Positions 44,389-53,539 of a DNA stretch of 60,207 bases are shown piece by piece (the stretch's first letter is position 1; each line of letters begins with the position of its first letter). Source of the stretch: Candidatus Zhuqueibacterota bacterium (GTDB taxonomy: Bacteria; Zhuqueibacterota; Zhuqueibacteria; Thermofontimicrobiales; Thiofontviventaceae); the NCBI GenBank assembly GCA_016926625.1, contig JAFGOE010000079.1:1-60207 (forward strand), in the 5' to 3' direction. Position numbers and translations under genes: made by a program. The notes under the pieces are model-generated. The model searched no databases. It was not told the origin of the DNA and was given only the letters and a program-made list of their open reading frames with translations.

Positions 44389-47300
44389 ATGAGATCCAAA
44401 TTAATCTATTTGGGAAGTTTACTGTTAATTTTATCCGTAATGACGTTTCCTGTGATGGCCGGCACAATTCATGTCGACGTCAACGACGGAGCTTGTGTGG
44501 CAACGGCGGGTCAAGCCGATCCTTATGCCGTAGTTTACTGTAACATCCAGGCTGCTATTGATGATGCCATAGCAGGCGATGTGATTGTCATTGCCGCAGG
44601 GTTATATCAGCCGACGGCAACGATCAACATCAACAAAGATAATTTGACGTTACAGGGGAACCAGGCTAATGTAGATCCACGGCCTTCTAAGGGCAGCGGT
44701 CGAAGTGCCGGTTCACCAAACGAGACAATTGTTGATGGATCCGGATCGGGCCTTGGCATAATTCTGTTTATTGATGCCAATCATGTCGTTTTAAACGGAC
44801 TCGAAATTAAATCCGGTACGAGCGATATGGTCTATCAAGGCAATTCGCATGCAGGAACCAAAGTGACTTATTGTATTGTTCACGATGGACGAGGAGACGA
44901 AGGCGTACAAATTAAAAAATGCGCTAATGGCTCACTCGATCATAACTATGTATATGATATTGCCTGGGCAGGTGATGGTTTGAATTTCGCCGATTCAGAC
45001 AACTGCCAGATTATCGAAAACGAACTGACGAACATCAGTAGCGATAATGCCGCCATATACGCCTATGGTTGTCAGAACATGAAATTAAACAATAACTTAA
45101 TCTATAATTTACCATATGGTGAAGGCATTAAACTTGGCAATAAAAGTGGCGGAGATGCTGCAAAAACAGGCGGTGAGATAAAGAATAACGTTATTCATGA
45201 TGTGGGTGGCGGTAACAGAGATGATTGTATCGCCGTTTACACGAGCCATGTACTCGTTGAGGGTAACGAGTGCTATGCGAACACTTCAGAAAATGGTACT
45301 ATTTATCTGACTTTCGCGATTACAGATATCAGACTTTTAAAAAACAGCGTGCATCATAACACCTTGAGCACGAACAAATATCCTGACGCTGCCGGGATAT
45401 TCATTGGATCCACTGTCGATGCAGCGAATGTCGTTATTAACAATAACAATATTTACATGAATCAGCCTTACGGTGTGACCAATAAAACAGGTGTCGATGT
45501 CGATGCCAGAATGAATTATTGGGGCGATGCCAGTGGACCATCAGGCGCAGGTCCTGGAACTGGCGATGCCATATCTGCCAATGTGATCATCTGTCCATGG
45601 TATAATGCACCGTACCCCGGTGGATCTCCGGTAGGTCCCGGTGGCGGTGCGGTCCTCAACATGGATACAGGAGATGCGTTCTGTTCGATTCAAGAAGCTA
45701 TAAATGATCCTGCAACGCTTAATGGACATACCTTATTTGCATCAGCAGGTACATATAGTGAAAATGTCGATATCTACAAATCCGTAACGTTAGTAGGTGA
45801 AGCTGGAACGATTCTCAGTGCCCCCACCGCGGGAGTTGGCAACGGATTCCTGATTCGAGCTGCTGATATTACGATCGATCAATTTGAGATTACGGGCTTT
45901 CAGATCGGTATTCGATCATGGGGTGGACCTGGTAATTACAACACATTGACGATTACAAATAACAACGTCCACGACTGCAAATTAGTGGGTATTAATCTGC
46001 TGCATGATAATTTCACTGATGTGGTTATTAAAGGAAATGTCGTCTCGAACATCTATGGTTACGGGGGTAATGGCATCAGTATCAGTGATCATGTCGTGAT
46101 TCAAAATTTGACAATACAAAACAATCGAAGCACCAATAATGCGGGACATGGAATTTATTTTTCTCAGCTAAGTAACCTTCTCCCCAATGTGCTAATAGCA
46201 GGCTGTACTCTGGCCGATAATAACTGGGCAGGGATTCAATTGCACAGGGCGAACCTTGGCGATGTCACTGTCAGAAACGTTACGATGCAACGCAATGCTG
46301 GTGGCATATACATGAACCAGTGGGCATCGACGATCGGAAATCTAACGATCATACGCTCTCGAATTCTCAATCAGCGTGAGTCTGGTTTTCTGTTCGGAGG
46401 CGGTAGCACTATTTCTGCATTAGTCATTGATGATAATAGATTTGCTGGCAACACCTGGGAAGATATCGATCTTTCTGGCGGTTGGTTCGGTAGCGTTATC
46501 TATGATGAAGTTGCTATAACCAACAACGTATTTGCCGGCGGCGGTGCGGCATGGGCTGCAATTTATATAGGTAATCTGGCCGTATTTAACAGCATGCCGA
46601 TGATTAACTTCAACGACCTGTCCAGTGTCGGTTGGGGTGTCCTTAATTACACCACGCAACTCGTTGACGCTTCCAATAACTGGTGGGGTGATGTGTGCGG
46701 ACCACTCGATGGATCCGACGATTGTCCACAGGACTATTGGTGTTACAATCCCGATGTCACAGGGAAACGCGTCTCCAATATTGTGCAATATAATCCATGG
46801 TGGGATGGTTACCCTGAAGGCAACTCGATAGATCCGATGTTCCCTGCTTTTGTCGAATTCACCGCCGATACAACCTGGGGAATCGGAGAGCTCTGTGTGC
46901 AGTTCGAATCGTTATGTGAGAATGTGTATTTCTACTTCTGGGATTTCGGGGACGGAACCACGAGCGATGAGGCAAATCCGTTGCATTGCTTCCGAAATCC
47001 GCCGCATAAATATTACACCGTTTCACTTACGGCTGGTGTCGATTGTCCCTGGTCCGATGGTCCGGTAACGGTTGTAAAAACGAACTATATTACGGTTCAT
47101 GGTGAAGCGAAAGTTGCACTCAATGCTTACCCCATAGCAGGAGCGCCACCTCTTGAAGTCCAGTTCTTTAATAATAGTGGTGGGAATATCAATCACTGGG
47201 AATGGGCCTACGGCGACGGACAGAGTGATCTGTTCCACTCCGATGTTATGTCAGCTATTAACCCGATTCATGAATATCTGCAAGAAGGGCTCTACTCCGT

Positions 47301-48150
47301 CTCATTGCACGGTTACGGTCAAGGCGGAGATGATACATTTGCCCTGCCGGATTTAATTTTAGTCGACTCATTCTTCGTCGACTTGAAACTGGACAGCGCA
47401 TCGCAAAACGTGGTTGGTAATGATGGTTGGTGTAATGTTATCGATCATGATATCGTAAGCACCAATGCCAGTCTGGTGGCCAAGAATGACGGTGATAGCT
47501 GGGCAGTATTCGAGTTTGCCGATGAAGGTGTCAAAGAGATTCATAAACTGAGATTCATGGCTAACAATGCATTCGGGTCCCGAATGACCAATCATCTGCT
47601 ATCTGAATTCCAGGTTTGGGTCAGTACAGACGGCATATTCTATGAATTAGCGAAGCAAGGTAAATTGACTCAGAACAACGGCTCTGAGGAGTTTGAGATA
47701 CCAGTGAAAACAGCAAAATACATCAAGCTGGTACTTCTCAACGCTCGCGGAGCCCAATCTCCGATGGTCACCCTGTGTGAATTCCAGGTTTTTGCTAAAT
47801 CGATGCCAGACAATCGAAGTGTATTTGCGATCGATGCTCTCGCCAACGATGCGGCTGTGGGTAACGTACCAACGGAATACGCTCTGTTGCCAAATTACCC
47901 GAATCCATTTAATCCTGAGACGACGATTGGCTTCAGTTTACCCGAAGTGTCAGAGGTAACACTGACGGTTTACAATATTCAGGGACAGGCGATCGTGACT
48001 CTTGTTAATTCGAAACTAAACGCAGGCACTCATTACGCAACATGGAATTCTGGTCATGTCTCAGGAGGCATATATTTCTATAAATTAGAAGCGCGAAATG
48101 CAGACAATGATCATTTTATTTCAACTCGTAAGATGACATTAATGAAATAA
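44389..48150 (+). CDS. Secreted right-handed beta-helix/PKD/discoidin-like protein with sorting domain
   Basis: Exported protein of 1253 residues. The signal peptide ends VMA. Two parallel beta-helix blocks follow (about 25-400 and 430-800) with repeated Asn-rich turns ([43 protein letters not shown]), the fold of carbohydrate lyases and adhesins. Two PKD domains (about 820-990, [16 protein letters not shown] and [12 protein letters not shown]) and a discoidin/F5-8C-like carbohydrate-binding region (about 1000-1130) come next. A clear sorting domain starts near 1164 ([17 protein letters not shown]... [10 protein letters not shown]... RKMTLMK). Catalytic residues cannot be assigned, so adhesin or polysaccharide binding is as likely as lyase. 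AAGGAG precedes the ATG. Confidence 0.88.
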   Translation: MRSKLIYLGSLLLILSVMTFPVMAGTIHVDVNDGACVATAGQADPYAVVYCNIQAAIDDAIAGDVIVIAAGLYQPTATININKDNLTLQGNQANVDPRPSKGSGRSAGSPNETIVDGSGSGLGIILFIDANHVVLNGLEIKSGTSDMVYQGNSHAGTKVTYCIVHDGRGDEGVQIKKCANGSLDHNYVYDIAWAGDGLNFADSDNCQIIENELTNISSDNAAIYAYGCQNMKLNNNLIYNLPYGEGIKLGNKSGGDAAKTGGEIKNNVIHDVGGGNRDDCIAVYTSHVLVEGNECYANTSENGTIYLTFAITDIRLLKNSVHHNTLSTNKYPDAAGIFIGSTVDAANVVINNNNIYMNQPYGVTNKTGVDVDARMNYWGDASGPSGAGPGTGDAISANVIICPWYNAPYPGGSPVGPGGGAVLNMDTGDAFCSIQEAINDPATLNGHTLFASAGTYSENVDIYKSVTLVGEAGTILSAPTAGVGNGFLIRAADITIDQFEITGFQIGIRSWGGPGNYNTLTITNNNVHDCKLVGINLLHDNFTDVVIKGNVVSNIYGYGGNGISISDHVVIQNLTIQNNRSTNNAGHGIYFSQLSNLLPNVLIAGCTLADNNWAGIQLHRANLGDVTVRNVTMQRNAGGIYMNQWASTIGNLTIIRSRILNQRESGFLFGGGSTISALVIDDNRFAGNTWEDIDLSGGWFGSVIYDEVAITNNVFAGGGAAWAAIYIGNLAVFNSMPMINFNDLSSVGWGVLNYTTQLVDASNNWWGDVCGPLDGSDDCPQDYWCYNPDVTGKRVSNIVQYNPWWDGYPEGNSIDPMFPAFVEFTADTTWGIGELCVQFESLCENVYFYFWDFGDGTTSDEANPLHCFRNPPHKYYTVSLTAGVDCPWSDGPVTVVKTNYITVHGEAKVALNAYPIAGAPPLEVQFFNNSGGNINHWEWAYGDGQSDLFHSDVMSAINPIHEYLQEGLYSVSLHGYGQGGDDTFALPDLILVDSFFVDLKLDSASQNVVGNDGWCNVIDHDIVSTNASLVAKNDGDSWAVFEFADEGVKEIHKLRFMANNAFGSRMTNHLLSEFQVWVSTDGIFYELAKQGKLTQNNGSEEFEIPVKTAKYIKLVLLNARGAQSPMVTLCEFQVFAKSMPDNRSVFAIDALANDAAVGNVPTEYALLPNYPNPFNPETTIGFSLPEVSEVTLTVYNIQGQAIVTLVNSKLNAGTHYATWNSGHVSGGIYFYKLEARNADNDHFISTRKMTLMK

Positions 48151-48174
48151 GTACAACGCTCTATTTTATCGACT

Positions 48175-48210
48175 AAAAAGCCTGATAACTCGATTATCAG
48201 GCTTTTTTTT
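48175..48210 (+). terminator. Rho-independent terminator of the beta-helix gene
   Basis: A 14-bp stem (AAAAAGCCTGATAA with TTATCAGGCTTTTT), a 5-base loop and a run of eight T, 24 bases after the stop. Confidence 0.9.
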
Positions 48211-48262
48211 ACGTGAATATCTATATTTATTGCATTTTTTTTAATATGTTACCAAATTATTC

Positions 48263-48291
48263 TTGCTTTTTTAAAATTTAATTCATATAAT
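48263..48291 (+). promoter_or_regulatory. Predicted promoter of the cold-shock gene
   Basis: TTGCTT (48263-48268), a 17-base spacer and a perfect TATAAT (48286-48291). The expected start near 48298 leaves a leader of about 177 bases before the ATG. Confidence 0.55.
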
Positions 48292-48297
48292 TGCAGG

Positions 48298-48474
48298 TGC
48301 TAGTAATTACATGTACACTGTATTATCGCCGTTCGTTACATTGTTTTCAAAGTTTCAGAAATGCAACACTAAACATTTTGTGGTATTTTGAGCTTTAAGC
48401 CATTTAAAATTGTTTTAGAGATGGCTGATATAAGATGTACGTAAAATTAAAATTTAAGCAAAAGGAACATTTTC
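48298..48474 (+). promoter_or_regulatory. Long 5' leader of the cold-shock gene
   Basis: About 177 bases between the predicted start of transcription and the ATG, with no open frame. cspA-type mRNAs of other bacteria carry leaders of similar length that refold with temperature and control translation; that this one does so is inference from length and position. Confidence 0.35.
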
Positions 48475-48675
48475 ATGGAAACAGGCACTGTAAAATGGTT
48501 CAACGCCACTAAAGGCTTTGGTTTTATCAAACGTGATACGGGTGATGATGTATTCGTGCATTATAAATCAATCGAAGGCAGCGGATATAAATCACTGGAC
48601 GAAGGCGATAAGGTTCAATTCGAAATTGGTCAAGGACCGAAGGGACTGCAGGCAACAAAGGTCCAAAAAATATAA
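48475..48675 (+). CDS. csp: Cold-shock domain protein (CspA family)
   Basis: Small nucleic-acid-binding protein of 66 residues that melts mRNA structure and acts in the cytoplasm. It is a single OB-fold cold-shock domain with [14 protein letters not shown] (RNP1 KGFGFI, about 13-18) and DVFVHY (RNP2, about 25-30), both intact; the length is exactly the family norm. AAAGGAA precedes the ATG. It has its own promoter, a long leader and a terminator directly after the gene, so it is a single transcript. The context says nothing about whether it is cold-induced or constitutive. Confidence 0.96.
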   Translation: METGTVKWFNATKGFGFIKRDTGDDVFVHYKSIEGSGYKSLDEGDKVQFEIGQGPKGLQATKVQKI

Positions 48676-48692
48676 AGCATGTGATTTCAAAG

Positions 48693-48723
48693 AAAAACCC
48701 CGATCGTTCCATCGGGGTTTTTT
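48693..48723 (+). terminator. Rho-independent terminator of the cold-shock gene
   Basis: A 12-bp stem (AAAAACCCCGAT with ATCGGGGTTTTT), a 6-base loop and a T-rich tail, 18 bases past the stop. The A run on the other side lets it also serve the convergent methyltransferase gene. Confidence 0.9.
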
Positions 48724-48838
48724 ATTTAACGCTAAATCAGCAGATGTTTCACATTTCCTTCAATGAGAGGTATGGCTTCTACACAAGACATCGCTGCCCA
48801 TCGATTTCAAATCCGTAAACAATAACTGGTATCACAGA

Positions 48839-49984
48839 TTAAAACAACTCATACATGACCAGTCGCCCATCGAGTCCCCCATTTGCCAGAGGCCGTTTCC
48901 AGGTTGTTTTCAGACGGACGTCTTTGATATAGCTGCGATCTCCGAAATAGACAACGACGGTCGACCGAGCACACTTACGCTTGAAAAAATCGCCGAGTTT
49001 TCTGTAAAATAGCGACAGATCATCTAATTTCTTCTGACGTATGCCGTAGGGAGGATTGCATATAATGAATCTATCTTCCAGATGATCGATATCAAACACA
49101 TCCGAAAAAGCAATCTTAATGCGGGCGTCAGGATCGATCGTGCGACAATTGAGATTAGACATTTTTACGGCTTCTGCCGAGATATCGCTGCCAGAGATCA
49201 ATCCGTCAGGGAGCGATTTGATGTTATTATCACTTCGCTCTTTCACGGATTTCCATGTGCTCGCATCGAAATCCGGTAATCTTTCGAATCCGAAACGTTT
49301 CCTCAAATAGCCTGGTGGCATTTGTGCTGCGTACAAATAAGCCTCGGCCAAAAGGGTGCCGGAGCCACAGAACGGATCGTACAATGACTGTGCCCCATTC
49401 CAACCCGACAGTTTCACGATAGCGGCAGCCAATGTCTCGATCATGGGCGCAGAAACTGTTTGATGCCGGTAACCTCTCCGGTGAAGTGAGCCTCCTGATG
49501 TATCGATGCTGATCGTCGCTTTATTGTTTTGAATATGCAAATTGATCCATAGATCAGGATTAATCGTATCGATCGATGGTCTGATCCCTGTTTTATCACG
49601 AAAGTGATCGACGATCGCATCCTTCAATCGCAAAGCCGCAAACTTTGAATGTTTGATTATACTATCAGAGACAGCCGAATAGATAGCAAACGAATCATCG
49701 GGTTTCAGGAAATCGGCCCATTCCATCTTATAGGCTGTATTGTAAAGGTAACGATCCGAGTGACAATCGAATGTTAATAAAGGGGCAATGATTCGATTGC
49801 ACAAATGGGAATTGTAATTGATGGAATAGAGCACTTCTTTTGATGCATTGAAATAGATGCCGCTTCCTGCCATACTGGTATTCTCTGCACCCAGTGAGGA
49901 CAACTCCTGCTCGACGATGTCTCGTACGTCATGGGCAGTCTGAGCGAAATAACGGCTGTTTTTTTGATAAGCGTAGTTCATCAT
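48839..49984 (-). CDS. THUMP-domain RNA methyltransferase (RlmL/YpsC-like)
   Basis: Predicted SAM-dependent N2-guanine methyltransferase of 381 residues, probably acting on 23S rRNA (YpsC/N-terminal RlmL type). The N-terminal ferredoxin-like and THUMP domains (about 1-155) bind RNA; the Rossmann domain has LYDPFCGSGTLLAEA (about 203, SAM loop), SGSDISAEAV, and the catalytic FIICNPPYGIR (about 310). It lacks the second methyltransferase domain of the long proteobacterial RlmL. It starts 17 bases after the stop of the GH13 lipoprotein gene and is likely cotranscribed with it, though no functional link is obvious. Two ATGs are adjacent at the start, without a clear ribosome site. Confidence 0.9.
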   Translation of the reverse strand: MMNYAYQKNSRYFAQTAHDVRDIVEQELSSLGAENTSMAGSGIYFNASKEVLYSINYNSHLCNRIIAPLLTFDCHSDRYLYNTAYKMEWADFLKPDDSFAIYSAVSDSIIKHSKFAALRLKDAIVDHFRDKTGIRPSIDTINPDLWINLHIQNNKATISIDTSGGSLHRRGYRHQTVSAPMIETLAAAIVKLSGWNGAQSLYDPFCGSGTLLAEAYLYAAQMPPGYLRKRFGFERLPDFDASTWKSVKERSDNNIKSLPDGLISGSDISAEAVKMSNLNCRTIDPDARIKIAFSDVFDIDHLEDRFIICNPPYGIRQKKLDDLSLFYRKLGDFFKRKCARSTVVVYFGDRSYIKDVRLKTTWKRPLANGGLDGRLVMYELF

Positions 49985-50001
49985 ATCATTTGTCGGAATG
50001 A

Positions 50002-51861
50002 TTATAGTTTATTTTTCAAGACCAGGCCCCATTTGCAAGGCACTGTGAGTGAATTAGTGTGTTGGGTAAAGTCGATATTTTGCTGGTTCAACAGATCGAT
50101 CCAAAGCGATCCCTGTAATTGGGGTATCACGATCGATTGATCTTTCTCCGAATTATTAAGGACCACGATAATTTTCTGGTCCTGCATCGATCGCTCAAAG
50201 ACGAAAATTTCGAGGAGATCATCGGTCAGTAAAATCCGGTAATCTCCCGTTTGAAGCACCTGATTCTCGTCACGAATTTTGATCATTTTTTTATAATGAG
50301 CCAGCAACTCCTGGTCAACCCTCACCGTATCGGGCGACCTTTTTGAGCCGTCCGGTTTACAAATTTCGTCATCGTATCTGATATCCTCCCAAATCATCGG
50401 TTTACGACAATCGGGATCGTTCGCCCCCCACATCCCAGCCTCATCGCCGTAATAGATCATCGGAGCCCCGACATACGTCATCTGAAAAATCACAAACAAT
50501 TTCTGCAGGCGACGTTCCGCTGCATCCGGTTTACGCACATCGTAATTTGGATTGTCTGCTGCCTTCGATAGATTGAAGAAGGCACCCCAATCGCTATAGC
50601 GACCTAACTTTCTGTTGACGATGTATGAGGCGAGCCGGTTCGAATCGTGGCTGCCGAATAAATTCTGTACGACATAGGCGACGCCCCTGGGAAACAAGTC
50701 GCGCAGGTGTCGAAGTTTCTGTTCAAATTCCGAAGCGGAAATACGATATTCGCCATCATTAAAAAAGAATTCCGAGCACGCGAACGCAAAATTATAATTC
50801 ATCTCGCCATCGAACTCATCTACGCGCAGATAGTCTAATGATACTTCAGGTTTATCGACAATCTCCGCAGTTAAATAGGCTTCCGGATTGATCGATTTGA
50901 CATGATTACGCCAGGCCTTCCAAAACGGGTGAGCGACGCAGAAAGCGACATCGAGTCTCCATCCATCGATGCCATAATGGGAACCTTTGTTGTCCGGATT
51001 CATCCAGCGTTCTGTCGCCGCGAAAATATAGTCTCGCGGACCCTTAACGATGCCATTTTCATCCTCACGCAATTCCGGTAGCGACTTCACCCCCCACCAT
51101 CCTTCATAGCTGAACTTGCTTCCATTGTCGGGATCGTCCCATGACTTCACGATAAACCAATCTTTGTATCTCGAATCGCGTTGTTTCTCTTTCAGATCTT
51201 TGAACGCGAAACTGTTGATGCCCATGTGATTGAATACACCATCAAATATGATCCGAATCCCCCGTGCATGTGCTTCACGAATTAATTTTAGCGCAAGCTT
51301 ATCGGCGCTCGTCCATACCCAGGTGGACGGATCGATCGGATCTTCCTGAGCCATCAATCGCCTGTCCCCTTTCGGATCAGGTCCGAAATTGGGATCGATG
51401 TGAATATAGCTGGCACCATCGTATTTATGATGGGACGGAGCTTCGAAAACCGGATTAAGATAAATTGCCGTGATCCCTAATTCCTTCAAATAGTCCAGCT
51501 TATCGATGATCCCCTGTAAATCACCACCATAACGCCGGCGTATGAGATGCTTCCACAGCGGAATATCACCGTTCTGCTTCTCATACTGTTGCAGCTCGTA
51601 CCAATCGCTTCCCCAGGGATGAACCTGCCAGGAATCAGGCAAATCCTGGGGATCGGCTCCAACGATATCAGCTAAAGTAGGATCATTGGTCGGATCTCCA
51701 TTTCGAAACCGTTCCGGAAAGATCTGATACCAAACAACCGACTTTGCCCATTGAGGAACAAACTCATCCGAGGTCTTCACAAATGTATTCTCCTGATTGT
51801 TCGACGTTCTGCATGAAAATAAAAATATGATGGCCAGAATAATTTTGAAAATCTGTTTCAT
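50002..51861 (-). CDS. GH13 alpha-amylase/neopullulanase-like lipoprotein
   Basis: Predicted surface or periplasmic alpha-glucan hydrolase of 619 residues. A lipoprotein signal (MKQIFKIILAIIFLFSC) is followed directly by the catalytic barrel (VVWYQIFPERFRNGD). All four GH13 regions are present: DGVFNHMG near 210, GWRLDVAF with the nucleophile Asp near 304, YLTAEIVD with the acid/base Glu near 332, and FGSHDSNR with the Asp near 404. The NPVFEAPSHHKYD segment is typical of the cyclomaltodextrinase/neopullulanase group, but the N-terminal CBM34 domain of those enzymes is missing. It should cut starch or maltodextrin outside the inner membrane. AAGGG precedes the ATG. It complements the large cytoplasmic GH13 at 36629. 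Confidence 0.92.
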   Translation of the reverse strand: MKQIFKIILAIIFLFSCRTSNNQENTFVKTSDEFVPQWAKSVVWYQIFPERFRNGDPTNDPTLADIVGADPQDLPDSWQVHPWGSDWYELQQYEKQNGDIPLWKHLIRRRYGGDLQGIIDKLDYLKELGITAIYLNPVFEAPSHHKYDGASYIHIDPNFGPDPKGDRRLMAQEDPIDPSTWVWTSADKLALKLIREAHARGIRIIFDGVFNHMGINSFAFKDLKEKQRDSRYKDWFIVKSWDDPDNGSKFSYEGWWGVKSLPELREDENGIVKGPRDYIFAATERWMNPDNKGSHYGIDGWRLDVAFCVAHPFWKAWRNHVKSINPEAYLTAEIVDKPEVSLDYLRVDEFDGEMNYNFAFACSEFFFNDGEYRISASEFEQKLRHLRDLFPRGVAYVVQNLFGSHDSNRLASYIVNRKLGRYSDWGAFFNLSKAADNPNYDVRKPDAAERRLQKLFVIFQMTYVGAPMIYYGDEAGMWGANDPDCRKPMIWEDIRYDDEICKPDGSKRSPDTVRVDQELLAHYKKMIKIRDENQVLQTGDYRILLTDDLLEIFVFERSMQDQKIIVVLNNSEKDQSIVIPQLQGSLWIDLLNQQNIDFTQHTNSLTVPCKWGLVLKNKL

Positions 51862-51945
51862 GATATTACCCTTTGCATAGTCGTATGATGTTCATATGCA
51901 TGTTGATTCATAAAAAAAGCGATCATTTGATGACCTGACTTTTAT

Positions 51946-51979
51946 TGTCATTGCGTAGACAGCATTTTGTCACTTGCAC
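51946..51979. repeat. 34-bp companion unit of the 148-bp element
   Basis: Starts TGTCATTGCGTAGACAGC and directly abuts the 148-bp-type element at 51980. Units of the same length abut the elements at 59148 (59114-59147) and 57083-57188 (57189-57222, inverted), and one stands at 52137-52170. Confidence 0.55.
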
Positions 51980-52125
51980 TGTCATTGCAGGCGTTGCCTT
52001 TTGAGGCAACGCACGCAATCCCCTGTTCAAGCGGCAAGGGCGTCCTGATTAAAGATACAGGAAATGACGCTGCGGAACACGGGAGATTGCTTCGTCGCCC
52101 GCTACGCGGGCTTCTCGCAATGACA
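51980..52125. repeat. 148-bp TGTCATTGC element, copy 2 (146 bp)
   Basis: Ends TGTCATTGC and GCAATGACA inverted; subterminal hairpins GCGTTGCC...GGCAACGC on the left and GCCCGC...GCGGGC on the right. The core shares the CTGATTAAAGAT-like word, GCGGCA and GCTGCG with copies 4 and 5. It lies between larA and the GH13 lipoprotein gene. Confidence 0.8.
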
Positions 52126-52136
52126 GCATCTTAACC

Positions 52137-52188
52137 TGTCATTGCACACACCGCATTTTATCACTTGCGCTGTCATTGCTGCGATGAC
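52137..52188. repeat. 34-bp companion unit plus truncated element end
   Basis: A 34-bp unit (52137-52170) followed by TGTCATTGCTGCGATGACA, which looks like two element tips joined with the interior lost. The remaining bases to the larA stop hold nothing I can name. Confidence 0.5.
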
Positions 52189-52238
52189 ATTCATTTACAT
52201 TCCTTACTTGTTACTACGTAAAAACAGAAATAAAATGA

Positions 52239-53516
52239 TCATTCCTCCCGCACATACGGAATCGTGAGGGGGCCCTGGGGGAGGACGCAGATCGTCGCAT
52301 CAGCACCATAAGCGGATTGTAATAACGTCCCTATCAAGGCCCTGATATCGATGCATGATTTAAGCAGCAGCGATTCCAATAATTCCGGCGATAGATTGTC
52401 ACTATATACATACACATCCGCCTTTTGCTGGACCAGCGCCTGAATCTGTGCTTCCCACTGGTCCTGGTTGAGAAAATCCGGTTGTCTGATGGTTGTTAAC
52501 AGATCCTCCGGATCTTTTGCATTTAAAAGCAAATCCTTATACAATCCATGATCCGGAACCCCATCACGACATTCGCTGGCGATGATGATCGCTCCGCCTT
52601 TTTTTACGATTTTAGCTGCGGCGCTCATGCCTTTAACCGATTGATACAGGTTTTGATCGAGAGGATAACCGGAATTGGTCGTCCCGACGATATCGTACAG
52701 ATGATCGACCGGTCTCATGGCGAGCTGCCTGACCGCGTTGCAGCCAGTATCGTGAGCCGCTAACAGGTTTCCGCAGAAAGCATTCGTAATTTGATGACGC
52801 TGATTCAGGGTCACGTTTACGATAAAATCAGTCCCGACTCTTAAAGCGATCTCCCTGATCTCCTGTTGTATAGGATTTCTTTCTATTTCGCCCCAGACTG
52901 AAAAGGGATCATCGATCATCTTCGCACCATGATTTTGCAGGATGGTGTCCAATCCGGCCATCCCGGGCATGACGGCTTTCCCGCCACCAGAAAAAGCGGC
53001 GAAAAAATGGGGCTCGATGAAACCCGTTAATATCTTCACATCACATTCTATCAACTCTTTGTTTATAAAAATATCTGTCCCTCTTGGTGTCGCACCGAGA
53101 TGCTCAAGTTTTTCTCGCTGGCGACAATCATTCTGAACGATGCGATAGTGATCAACCAATTCATCCGTGATCAGTGCACGCAACTCCGATTCGGTATTCA
53201 ATCGATGCGTCCCGAGTGCGTTGAAAAATGTAATTTGGTCGGCAGGTACATGATGCAGCTCATTCAGAATTGCCGGCAGCAGTTTATGATTGGGCGTGGC
53301 TCTGGTGATATCATTGAACACGATACCGACGGAGGATCTTGCCGAGACTATATCTGTGAGCGGTCGCGACTGATACGGATGGCGCAGAGCATTTTGTACT
53401 GCCTGCATCTCATTCGGAATCCCCGGACTACTTTGCGGCTCCAGAACCGTAACATCCCATCGATCATCCAAATCGATGATCAATCCTTTTTTTCCATAGG
53501 CTAAATTAATGCGCAT
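52239..53516 (-). CDS. larA: Nickel-dependent lactate racemase LarA
   Basis: Interconverts L- and D-lactate (or a related 2-hydroxyacid) with the nickel-pincer nucleotide cofactor. In 425 residues the conserved features are DITRATP (about 69-75), H104 in LGTHR, H170 in FIEPHFFAAFSGGGK, K180 and H196 in NHGAKM; these four sit exactly four positions before H108, H174, K184 and H200 of the Lactobacillus plantarum enzyme, so catalysis should be intact. The cofactor genes larB, larC and larE are not in the window. It is the last gene of a unit with the class II aldolase (23-base gap) and aldehyde:ferredoxin oxidoreductase. Some homologues act on other hydroxyacids, so lactate is inferred from context. 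Confidence 0.9.
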   Translation of the reverse strand: MRINLAYGKKGLIIDLDDRWDVTVLEPQSSPGIPNEMQAVQNALRHPYQSRPLTDIVSARSSVGIVFNDITRATPNHKLLPAILNELHHVPADQITFFNALGTHRLNTESELRALITDELVDHYRIVQNDCRQREKLEHLGATPRGTDIFINKELIECDVKILTGFIEPHFFAAFSGGGKAVMPGMAGLDTILQNHGAKMIDDPFSVWGEIERNPIQQEIREIALRVGTDFIVNVTLNQRHQITNAFCGNLLAAHDTGCNAVRQLAMRPVDHLYDIVGTTNSGYPLDQNLYQSVKGMSAAAKIVKKGGAIIIASECRDGVPDHGLYKDLLLNAKDPEDLLTTIRQPDFLNQDQWEAQIQALVQQKADVYVYSDNLSPELLESLLLKSCIDIRALIGTLLQSAYGADATICVLPQGPLTIPYVREE

Positions 53517-53539
53517 CGATGAATCCGATTTAATTGATT

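Noticed and set aside
48760..48838. TTCAAATCC stretch resembling a tRNA T-loop
   Set aside because: No acceptor, D or anticodon arms can be drawn around it.
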